Source: Longimicrobium sp. (GTDB lineage: Bacteria > Gemmatimonadota > Gemmatimonadetes > Longimicrobiales > Longimicrobiaceae). Taken from it: a stretch of 64,000 bases of DNA. The stretch is from positions 186,001 to 250,000 of the forward strand of contig NZ_DATIND010000046.1 of assembly GCF_035474595.1 (NCBI RefSeq). The letters are read 5' to 3'. How positions within the stretch are numbered: position 1 is the first letter of the stretch; each line of letters starts with the position of its first letter. Below are positions 57,938 through 64,000 of the stretch, in pieces. The position numbers and the translations under genes were made by a program. A model generated the notes under the pieces. It saw nothing but the letters and a program-made list of their open reading frames with translations. It did not search any database and was not told the origin of the DNA.

Positions 57938-57973
57938 TTCCTTGCTCTTTCCGAATCCGAGCAGGGCCGCTAG

Positions 57974-58702
57974 ATGACCGGCTTCGCCTCCGTCATCTTC
58001 GATTGCGACTCCACCCTCGCGGCGATCGAGGGCATCGACGAGCTGGCCGGCCCGTTCGCGGCCGAGATCAGCGCGCTCACCGACGCGGCCATGCAGGGTG
58101 AGGTGGCGCTGGAAGAGGTCTACGGCCGTCGCCTCGCCATCATCCGCCCCACCCGCGCGCAGGTGGAGGGGCTCGGGCGCGACTACGTGGCCGCGCTGGT
58201 GCCGGACGCGCGCGAGGTCGTGGCCGCGCTGCTCTGGCTGGGAAAGACGGTGCGCATCCTCTCCGGCGGCGTGCGCCCCGCGGTGGACGACGTCGCCCGC
58301 GCGCTGGGCCTCCCGCTGGACGCCGTCACCGCCGTGGGCCTCGACTTCGCGGACGACGGCTCGTACGCGGGATACGAAACCGCGTCGCCGGTGGCGCGGA
58401 GCGGGGGGAAGACGGAGGTGATCCGCGGGTGGAATCTTCCTCGCCCCTCCCTGCTCGTCGGCGACGGCGCGACGGACCTGGAGGCGCGGCCCGCGGTGGA
58501 TGCGTTCGCCGCGTACATGGGCGTCGCCTTTCGCCCGGCGGTGGCCGCGGGCGCGGACTTCGTGCTGCGCGGCCGGAGCCTGGCGCCCGTCCTCGCCCTC
58601 GCCGCGACGGCGGCGGACAGAGAGCGGCTGCGCGCCAGCGAGTGGGCCGCCGTGCTTGGCCGCGGCGACGCGGACCTCGCCGCATCCGCGGCCGCGCGAT
58701 AG
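57974..58702 (+). CDS. serB: HAD-family phosphatase, phosphoserine phosphatase-like
   Basis: This 242-residue HAD phosphatase has motif I FDCDSTL (catalytic Asp10 and Asp12), motif II ILSGGVR, motif III SGGKTEVI and motif IV LLVGDGATDLEA. The pattern D-C-D-S-T-L is the one of phosphoserine phosphatases, as is ALVPDAREVVAALLWLGKTV. It precedes an aminotransferase and a phosphoglycerate dehydrogenase gene on the same strand, supporting a role in serine synthesis (last step). A strong terminator lies between it and the aminotransferase gene. Confidence 0.82.
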   Translation: MTGFASVIFDCDSTLAAIEGIDELAGPFAAEISALTDAAMQGEVALEEVYGRRLAIIRPTRAQVEGLGRDYVAALVPDAREVVAALLWLGKTVRILSGGVRPAVDDVARALGLPLDAVTAVGLDFADDGSYAGYETASPVARSGGKTEVIRGWNLPRPSLLVGDGATDLEARPAVDAFAAYMGVAFRPAVAAGADFVLRGRSLAPVLALAATAADRERLRASEWAAVLGRGDADLAASAAAR

Positions 58703-58718
58703 ACTGTCCGCACGCCAT

Positions 58719-58758
58719 CAGTCCGCCCCCGCCCCTTAGATCGGGCAGGGGCGGACTG
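58719..58758 (+). terminator. Intrinsic terminator of the serB-like gene
   Basis: CAGTCCGCCCC pairs with GGGGCGGACTG across a GC-rich loop, with little T-run. Confidence 0.65.
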
Positions 58759-58838
58759 CCCGTCATACGGGTTTCGCGCGCCCCGCCATCCCCCCAGAAT
58801 GTCGGGAGGGAGATCGGGAGCGGAGGTGGCCGAAGATG

Positions 58839-58890
58839 CGACTGAAGTCGCGGCTACAACGGCACGCAGTCCGCCTGCGCGGACTTCATC
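58839..58890. repeat. REP-like hairpin element (family D)
   Basis: GACTGAAGTCGCGGCTACAACGG box and the hairpin AGTCCGC-CTGC-GCGGACT. Confidence 0.75.
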
Positions 58891-58929
58891 GTGCCCGCCG
58901 AATTTCGTCGCATCTCCCGACTCCGCAGT

Positions 58930-58955
58930 TACTTGGCACTTGGCACTTGGGACTG
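58930..58955. repeat. CACTTGG heptamer units (family B, short)
   Basis: ACTTGGC, ACTTGGC, ACTTGGGACT directly upstream of the aminotransferase start. Confidence 0.6.
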
Positions 58956-58963
58956 ATCGATAG

Positions 58964-60061
58964 ATGACCGATTTCGGCCGCTTCTTCCTCCCCGGGCCCA
59001 CCGAGGTCCGCCGCGAGGTGCTCGAAGCCATGGTGCGCCCCGTGATCGGGCACCGCGGCAGCGAGATGTCGCGCATCCTGGCGGAGTGCGATCCCGTGCT
59101 GCGCGACCTTTTCCGCACCTCGCGCCCCGTCTACGTGGCCTCGTCGTCGGCCACGGGGCTGATGGAGGCGTCGGTGCGCAACGGCATTCGGTCGAAGGCG
59201 CTCTCCCTCGTCAACGGCGCGTTCAGCAAGCGCTTCCGCGATCTGGTGGCCGACTGCGGGCGCGAGGTGGAGACGTACGAGGTGGCGATGGGGCAGTGCC
59301 ACGACCCGGAGCAGGTGTTCGAGCGCCTGCGCGCTGGCGGCTTCGACGCGGTCACCGCCGTCCACTCCGAGACGTCCACCGGCGTCCTGGACCCGCTCTC
59401 CGGGATCGCCGAGGCGGTGCGGCGGGCGGAGCGCGAGACGGGGGAGGAGATCCTGGTCCTCGCCGACGGCGTCACCAGCGTGGGCGGTGCGATCGTGGAA
59501 TCCGAGGCGTGGGGGCTGGATTTCGTCCTCACCGGCAGCCAGAAGGCGATGGCGCTGCCGCCCGGCCTTGCCTTCGGCACCGCGTCCGCGCGGATGATGG
59601 CGCGCGCGGCCACGCTCACCGGGCGCGGGCAGTACTTCGACCTGATCGAGTACGACGAGTTCTGGAAGAAGCACCAGACGCCGACCACGCCCGCCGTTTC
59701 CCTCATCTACGCGCTGGCCGAGCAGTGCCGCCACATCGCCGCCGAGGGTGTGGACGCGCGCGCCGAGCGGCACCGGGCGATGGCGAGGCGCTGCTGGGAC
59801 TGGGTGATGGAGGACGGGGCGAGGTGGGGATTCTCGCTCTTCGCGCCGGAGGGATGCCGCTCGCCGACGGTCACCTGCATCGGCGTGGACGGGCCGGTCG
59901 CCGCGCCGGAGATCGTGGCGCGGCTGAAGGCGGAGGGTTGGGTGATCGGCGGCGGCTACGGGCCGCTGAAGGAACGGACGATCCGCATCGGGCACATGGG
60001 AGACCACACCGTGGACGAGCTGGAAGCACTGCTGGCGGCGATCGAGGAGGTGCTGGGATGA
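58964..60061 (+). CDS. Class V aminotransferase (serine/alanine-glyoxylate type)
   Basis: This 365-residue pyridoxal-phosphate enzyme has the PLP lysine in TGSQKAMALPPG (about residue 199), the fold-type I motifs SSSATGLMEASVRNGIR and HSETSTGVLDP, and ends IRIGHMGDHTVDELEALL. It is of the alanine-glyoxylate/serine-pyruvate type that can replace SerC. It overlaps serA by four bases (ATGA), so the two form an operon and probably act in sequence: serA makes 3-phosphohydroxypyruvate and this enzyme aminates it. The substrate assignment is inference from context. Confidence 0.85.
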   Translation: MTDFGRFFLPGPTEVRREVLEAMVRPVIGHRGSEMSRILAECDPVLRDLFRTSRPVYVASSSATGLMEASVRNGIRSKALSLVNGAFSKRFRDLVADCGREVETYEVAMGQCHDPEQVFERLRAGGFDAVTAVHSETSTGVLDPLSGIAEAVRRAERETGEEILVLADGVTSVGGAIVESEAWGLDFVLTGSQKAMALPPGLAFGTASARMMARAATLTGRGQYFDLIEYDEFWKKHQTPTTPAVSLIYALAEQCRHIAAEGVDARAERHRAMARRCWDWVMEDGARWGFSLFAPEGCRSPTVTCIGVDGPVAAPEIVARLKAEGWVIGGGYGPLKERTIRIGHMGDHTVDELEALLAAIEEVLG

Positions 60062-61659
60062 CGGACCGCTTCCGCATCCTCGTCACCGACGAGGTGGACC
60101 CCGAGGGACTGGCCGTGCTCCGCGGCGAGCCGCGCGTGGAGGTGGTGGAGAAGCCCACGCGCCCGCTGGCCGAGGTGCTGGAGGAGATCGGCGAGTACGA
60201 CGCCTTCATCGGCCGCAGCGCCACCCGCGTCACCGGCGACCTGCTGCGCCGCGGCGAGCGGCTGAAGGTGATCGGCCGCGCGGGCGTGGGCGTGGACAAC
60301 ATCGACCTCCCCACCGCCACCGAGCTGGGGATCGCGGTGATCAACGCGCCGGGCGGCAACACCGTCTCGGTGGCGGAGCTCTTCTTCGGCGTCGTCATCT
60401 CCCTCGCGCGCCACATCACCCGCGCCGACGCGTCGATGCGCGAGGGGCGGTGGGACCGCTCCAAGCTGGGGGGGACGGAGATCCGCGGGCGGACGCTGGG
60501 GATCGTGGGGCTGGGGCGCATCGGCAGCGAGGTGGCGCGCCGCGGCCGCGCCTTCGGGATGAACCTGGTGGCGTACGATCCGTACGTGGGCAACGGGCGG
60601 TTCGAGGAGCTGGGCGTGGAGCGCGCCGAGCGGCTGGGCGACCTGCTGGACCGCGCCGACGTGCTGACCGTGCACACCCCGCTGACGGCGGAGACGAAGG
60701 GGATGATTGGCGCGCCGGAGCTGGCGCGGCTCCCGCGCGGCGCCTTCGTGCTGAACCTGGCGCGCGGCGGCATCGTGGCCGAGGAGCCGCTGATCGACGC
60801 GCTGCAGAGCGGCCGCATCGGCGGCGCGGCGCTGGACGTGTACGCCGCCGAGCCGCTGGCGGCCGACAGCCCGCTGCGCAGGCTCCCCAACGTCGTCCTC
60901 ACCCCGCACCTGGGCGCGTCGACCTCCGACGCGCAGCGCAGCGTGGCCATCGAGGCGTGCCTCTCCGTCCGCGACGCGCTGCTCACGGGCGACCTGTCGG
61001 CGGCGATCAACGCGGCGGGGGTGGGCGGCGCCGCGTGGGCGGACCTGCGGCCGCTGCTGAACCTGGCCGACCGGCTGGGGCGGCTGGGGCGCGCGCTCCT
61101 CCCCGGCCCGCTCAGCAGCCTGGAGCTGCGCTACGCCGGCAAGCGCGACCAGGCGCCGCGCCCGCTGCTGCTGGGCGCGCTGATGGGGGCCATGCGCGAC
61201 GTGGTGGACCGACGCAACGTCAACATGGTCAACGTGCACCATGTGGCCGCCGAGCGGGGGATCGAGACGGCGTTCACGCGGGTGGACGGCCCCGGCGACA
61301 CGGGCGAGGAGGTGGAGCTGCGGCTGGAGGGAGGCGACCGCAGCATCCGCGTGGTGGGCGCGCTCCTGGGCGACGTGCAGGGCCGCATCGTGCGCATCGG
61401 CGCCTTCCGCGTGGACGTGGCGCCGCGCGGGAACATGGTCGTCCTGCGCAACCGCGACGTCCCCGGCGTCATCGGCCGCGTCGGAACGATCCTAGGCGAG
61501 GCAGGCGTCAACATCGCCGAGTACCACCAGGCCCGTCTCCAGGTAGGCGGCGAGGCCCTCGCCGCCATCTCCGTCGACGGCCCGATGCCGAAGGACGTCT
61601 GCGACCGCCTCTCCACCCTCCCCGAGGTGCTGGACGTCCGCCAGGTGGACATGGAATAG
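60058..61659 (+). CDS. serA: D-3-phosphoglycerate dehydrogenase (long form)
   Basis: This 533-residue enzyme is the first step of serine synthesis. It has a substrate domain, a Rossmann NAD domain with GIVGLGRIGSEVARRGRAFG (about residue 150), the catalytic segment LNLARGGIVAEEPL, the His in LTPHLGAST, an ASB (allosteric substrate binding) domain and a C-terminal ACT domain that binds serine (RDVPGVIGRVGTILGEAGV). GAGGAGGTG before the ATG is a strong ribosome-binding site. It overlaps the preceding gene (ATGA). Feedback by serine is expected from the ACT domain. Confidence 0.95.
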   Translation: MTDRFRILVTDEVDPEGLAVLRGEPRVEVVEKPTRPLAEVLEEIGEYDAFIGRSATRVTGDLLRRGERLKVIGRAGVGVDNIDLPTATELGIAVINAPGGNTVSVAELFFGVVISLARHITRADASMREGRWDRSKLGGTEIRGRTLGIVGLGRIGSEVARRGRAFGMNLVAYDPYVGNGRFEELGVERAERLGDLLDRADVLTVHTPLTAETKGMIGAPELARLPRGAFVLNLARGGIVAEEPLIDALQSGRIGGAALDVYAAEPLAADSPLRRLPNVVLTPHLGASTSDAQRSVAIEACLSVRDALLTGDLSAAINAAGVGGAAWADLRPLLNLADRLGRLGRALLPGPLSSLELRYAGKRDQAPRPLLLGALMGAMRDVVDRRNVNMVNVHHVAAERGIETAFTRVDGPGDTGEEVELRLEGGDRSIRVVGALLGDVQGRIVRIGAFRVDVAPRGNMVVLRNRDVPGVIGRVGTILGEAGVNIAEYHQARLQVGGEALAAISVDGPMPKDVCDRLSTLPEVLDVRQVDME

Positions 61660-61662
61660 AAG

Positions 61663-61695
61663 AAGTGCGGAAGTGCGGAAGTGCGTGAGTGCGTT
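61663..61695. repeat. GTGCGGAA octamer, four units (family C)
   Basis: AGTGCGGA units then GTGCGTGA, just after the serA stop codon. It faces the CACTTCCG array at 61889. Confidence 0.8.
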
Positions 61696-61776
61696 TCGCG
61701 AGACAGCCATCGGCCGCCGTCCTCCGCCACACGTGACTTCGACGTGCGATCGACAGGTTGCAGGCCGCGCCGATCC

Positions 61777-61830
61777 CACCCTCTCCCGTTATCGGGAGAG
61801 GGCGAGCGCTCTAAGGCGCGGGGAGAGGGC
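61777..61830. repeat. CCTCTCCCG composite (family E)
   Basis: CCCTCTCCCG-TTAT-CGGGAGAGGG followed by CGAGCGCTCTAAGGCGCGG, the same order as in the composite copies around glgE. It sits between inverted family C arrays. Confidence 0.8.
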
Positions 61831-61888
61831 TTCCGCGGCGAGCACCGACAGTTCGTCTGTGGATGATGCCGCGCGGCACGACGATCCC

Positions 61889-61945
61889 CGCACTTCCGCA
61901 CTTCCGCACTTCCGCACTCCCGCACTCCCGTACTTCCCTACGAAT
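61889..61945. repeat. Octamer array, CACTTCCG orientation (family C)
   Basis: CCGCACTT units repeated about six times, ending inside the 3' end of the cupin gene. Confidence 0.8.
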
Positions 61946-62339
61946 TCGTATTCCCCCGCTCTTCCGGGCGGAAGTCGTCGTCCACGGCGCTGATTGTGAG
62001 GAGAAGCGCGCTGGCGGCCATGGCGCGGATGTCCTCGGCCTGGCCGGGGCCGAAGAAGAGCAGGTCACCCTGCCGCAGCTCGTACTCGCCGCCCGCGTCG
62101 CGGTAGCGCAGGCCGCCTTCCAGCACCTGCAGCGTCATGGGGCTGTCGGCCTGGTGCGTGCCGATCTCCATCCCGTCGGCCAGCGCCAGCAGCACCACGC
62201 GCAGGCGGCCGGACTTGGCCAGCGTGCGCCCCGCGCGGCCGCTGCGGGAGTATGCCTCTTCCTGGCGCAGCTCGCCCAGGTGGTCGGTGAGGCGGAAGGT
62301 CAACGAGGGCCCCGCCAGGGGGCGGCTGATGGACGACAT
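61938..62339 (-). CDS. Single-domain cupin protein
   Basis: This 133-residue cupin has LALADGMEIGTHQADSPMTL (first motif, with the H-x-x-D metal-ligand-like pair) and LRQGDLLFFGPGQAEDI (second motif). It may bind a metal and sense or hold a small molecule. The start at 62339 has GGAG upstream; the longer frame adds disordered residues. It is transcribed toward serA, with the intervening space filled by family C and E repeats. The gene's last codons overlap the octamer array. Confidence 0.75.
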   Translation of the reverse strand: MSSISRPLAGPSLTFRLTDHLGELRQEEAYSRSGRAGRTLAKSGRLRVVLLALADGMEIGTHQADSPMTLQVLEGGLRYRDAGGEYELRQGDLLFFGPGQAEDIRAMAASALLLTISAVDDDFRPEERGNTNS

Positions 62340-62425
62340 GGTCTCCGGCTCCGTCTTTCCGGTGGATGGCGGCCGCGCCGCCGTGCTCGCCCGCGAAGGT
62401 TGCAAGCGCCGCGCCCCGTCGAAGT

Positions 62426-62522
62426 AAGTAGTCCTAAGTCCTAAGTCCCAAGTCCCAAGTCAACAGACCGATATCCTGTTGCTTCCAGCACTTAGGACTT
62501 AGGACTTAGGACTTAGGACTCT
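62426..62522. repeat. AAGTCCT heptamer palindrome (family B)
   Basis: AAGTAGTCCTAAGTCCTAAG faces CTTAGGACTTAGGACTTAGG with a spacer of about 35 bases, a hairpin between two minus-strand genes. Confidence 0.85.
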
Positions 62523-62550
62523 CACACCTGACAGAACTTACGAACGCCGT

Positions 62551-64000
62551 CTAGAACGCGGTCACGAACCCCACGTACCACTTCCCCTTTCCCCCGCCGC
62601 CCGGCCGCACGTACTCCACCGAGAAGGCGTCCTCGAAGATGCTGAGCCCCGTCCCGTACGACCAGCGCACCCCGTCCGTCGTAGACGATCCCAGCCGGAC
62701 CAGCGACGGACGCGAGGCCTCGGACACGTCCGACCACCCCGCGTCCGCCGACACCACGATGGCCGGGCGCAGCGGGGGGATGATGAACCCCGCCGCGCGC
62801 GCGATCGGCTGGCTCCCGTACGGGGGGAGATGCAGGAGCACCCGTCCCCGGCCCAGCGCCGCGCGGCTGCCGCCGAACTCGTTGCGCTCGTAGCCGCGCA
62901 GCCCCTCCGTCCCCCCGAAGCGGAAGAGGAACTGCGGCGGCGCCATCCCGCCTACGATCCCTGCATCCCCCCGGCCACTGAAGGTGAGGTACTTGCCGGT
63001 GCGGCGGAAGGAGAGGAGCGCCGTCACCCGCTGCGTGCGGAAGTCCGCCAGCCCCAGCTCCCCGCGCAGCGAGGCGAAGAGCGAGTTCCCCAGCGACAGC
63101 GCCCCCGCCCCGCGCGCCCAGCGCAGCTCGCCCTCGGCCGCGGCGTGCGTGCCGGGATCGACGGCGGCCAGCTCCGGGAAGTCGCCCGAGACGCCGCCGA
63201 ACAGGCCGCCGTTCACGTTCTTGCTCACCGAGTCCTGCCGCTCGTAGCGGCCGCCCAGGATGGCCAGGAACGGCCCACTGCGCCGCGTCAGCTGCAGCTC
63301 GCCGCCCGTGGCGTCCAGGTAGTCGCGCACGTCGTACCCGGCCAGCGCGGCGCCCAGCGAGTAGCCCAGGTCCCACTGCAGCGGCGGGCGGAAGGCCTGC
63401 AGGTCGCGCAGCCGCCGGTACCCGGTGGCCGCCAGCGTGTAGCGCGGCGCCCCCGGCAGGCGCGGCTGCGGGTGCCACCGCGCGGAAAGCTCGCCGCGCG
63501 GCGTTCCCTCCGCGAAGGCCCATCCGCCGGTGGCGTACACGTCCCAGTCGCGCCGCTCGGGGCTCCCCGGCTCCAGCCGCACTCCCAGCCCCAGGTACGC
63601 CCCCTCCACCCGGTTGTAGCGGAAGAGGTGGTCGCCGCGCTCGTAGCGCAGGGAGACGCGCACCGCGCCGGGGTCGGCGCTGGGCGGGCGCACGGCGGCG
63701 CGCAGGTCCGAGAAGTCGGCGATGTCGGCCGCCTGCGCGAATTCGCCCACCGCGCGCGAGAAGTCGGCGAACGCCGTGTCGCCCGGCGCCAGCCTGCGCA
63801 CCAGGCGCTGCCCGGGCTGCTCGGGGCGCACGCCGGTGTTCACCTGGAAGTCGGAGAGCGCCGTCACCATGCGGATGGCCGCCGCACCGCCGAAGAGCGG
63901 CGAGGAGACCTGGATCTCCCGCCGCTGGCGGTACGGCAGCCAGTAGCGCCCGCCGACGAGCCCGTTCTCCAGCTCGAAGTAGATGCCGCTCTCGGTGGCG
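62551..64000 (-). CDS. Outer-membrane beta-barrel protein, C-terminal part (5' end outside window)
   Basis: The frame is open at the right edge, so only the last 482 residues are visible. Strand-like repeats alternate hydrophobic and polar residues, with aromatic belts (YAGYDVRDY, GLRGYERNEFGG, FLFRFGGTEGL), and the protein ends in Phe (VGFVTAF). This is the outer-membrane insertion signal. The FRFGGTEGLRGY segment and the ending resemble the C-terminal beta-barrel of D15/BamA-like and DUF5686-type proteins. The N-terminal domain, which would decide the family, is not in the window. Confidence 0.8.
   Translation of the reverse strand, partial: ATESGIYFELENGLVGGRYWLPYRQRREIQVSSPLFGGAAAIRMVTALSDFQVNTGVRPEQPGQRLVRRLAPGDTAFADFSRAVGEFAQAADIADFSDLRAAVRPPSADPGAVRVSLRYERGDHLFRYNRVEGAYLGLGVRLEPGSPERRDWDVYATGGWAFAEGTPRGELSARWHPQPRLPGAPRYTLAATGYRRLRDLQAFRPPLQWDLGYSLGAALAGYDVRDYLDATGGELQLTRRSGPFLAILGGRYERQDSVSKNVNGGLFGGVSGDFPELAAVDPGTHAAAEGELRWARGAGALSLGNSLFASLRGELGLADFRTQRVTALLSFRRTGKYLTFSGRGDAGIVGGMAPPQFLFRFGGTEGLRGYERNEFGGSRAALGRGRVLLHLPPYGSQPIARAAGFIIPPLRPAIVVSADAGWSDVSEASRPSLVRLGSSTTDGVRWSYGTGLSIFEDAFSVEYVRPGGGGKGKWYVGFVTAF

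Overview
The window is about 70% GC bacterial chromosome with no phage, transposase or rRNA genes. The best guess for the host is a member of the Gemmatimonadota, probably near Longimicrobium. This rests on the short Bacteroidetes/FCB-type primary sigma factor, many soluble and membrane sensor kinases with stacked PAS/GAF domains, small lipoproteins ending in GSGH, short leader-like peptides, an outer-membrane beta-barrel gene, and several families of intergenic palindromes. The assignment is inference from family knowledge and no search was run.

Left part (1-22 kb): the end of a TPR protein, an acyl-CoA thioesterase, a 1296-residue PAS/GAF histidine kinase that converges on an initiator tRNA gene, an FG-GAP lipoprotein, apaG, an mreB-like gene, apt, a zinc-ribbon protein, a thioredoxin/NHL protein, the primary sigma factor with a long structured leader, rsgA, a small cysteine-containing peptide, a family 5 uracil-DNA glycosylase, a proline-rich lipoprotein, a DUF423 protein, a pair of YkuD-type proteins (one catalytically dead by sequence, one intact), yhbY and a GAF-GGDEF diguanylate cyclase.

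Centre (22-46 kb): the most interesting block is a three-gene, minus-strand kaiB-kaiC-histidine kinase operon at 23673-27135. Its junctions are 4-nt stop/start overlaps, and a leader-like peptide gene with its own promoter lies just upstream. KaiC keeps both ATPase domains and the phosphorylated Ser-Thr pair but lacks the KaiA-binding tail, and no kaiA is visible. Then come a GntR regulator, two overlapping CNNM/CorC-type membrane proteins, a YhcG nuclease, two overlapping M48 peptidases, a SpoU methyltransferase, a prepilin peptidase, a thioredoxin-reductase-like flavoprotein without CxxC, cyanophycinase, a GDSL hydrolase coupled to a ferritin-like protein, and a toxin-antitoxin remnant whose PIN toxin is broken by a frameshift. 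After these lie a TPR protein, a GSGH lipoprotein and an AraC-type regulator.

Right part (46-64 kb): a GAF-PAS-(degenerate GGDEF)-EAL phosphodiesterase, glgE enclosed in nested inverted repeats, a TPR protein with a lipoprotein, a secreted L,D-transpeptidase, an Smr protein, HU, another histidine kinase, a serine-biosynthesis run (serB-like, class V aminotransferase, serA), a cupin, and the C-terminal part of an outer-membrane protein cut by the window edge.

Five families of short intergenic repeats are scattered between genes and account for most gaps longer than 200 bases: an AAGTCCT heptamer palindrome, a GTGCGGGA octamer, a REP-like hairpin next to an ACAACGGC/ACAACAGC box, a CCTCTCCCG..CGGGAGAGG composite, and a CTCCGT inverted repeat. 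Recognisable promoters have the TTGACN-17-TANNNT form, so a standard housekeeping sigma recognition is likely. Most gene ends carry a strong GC hairpin with a short T-run.
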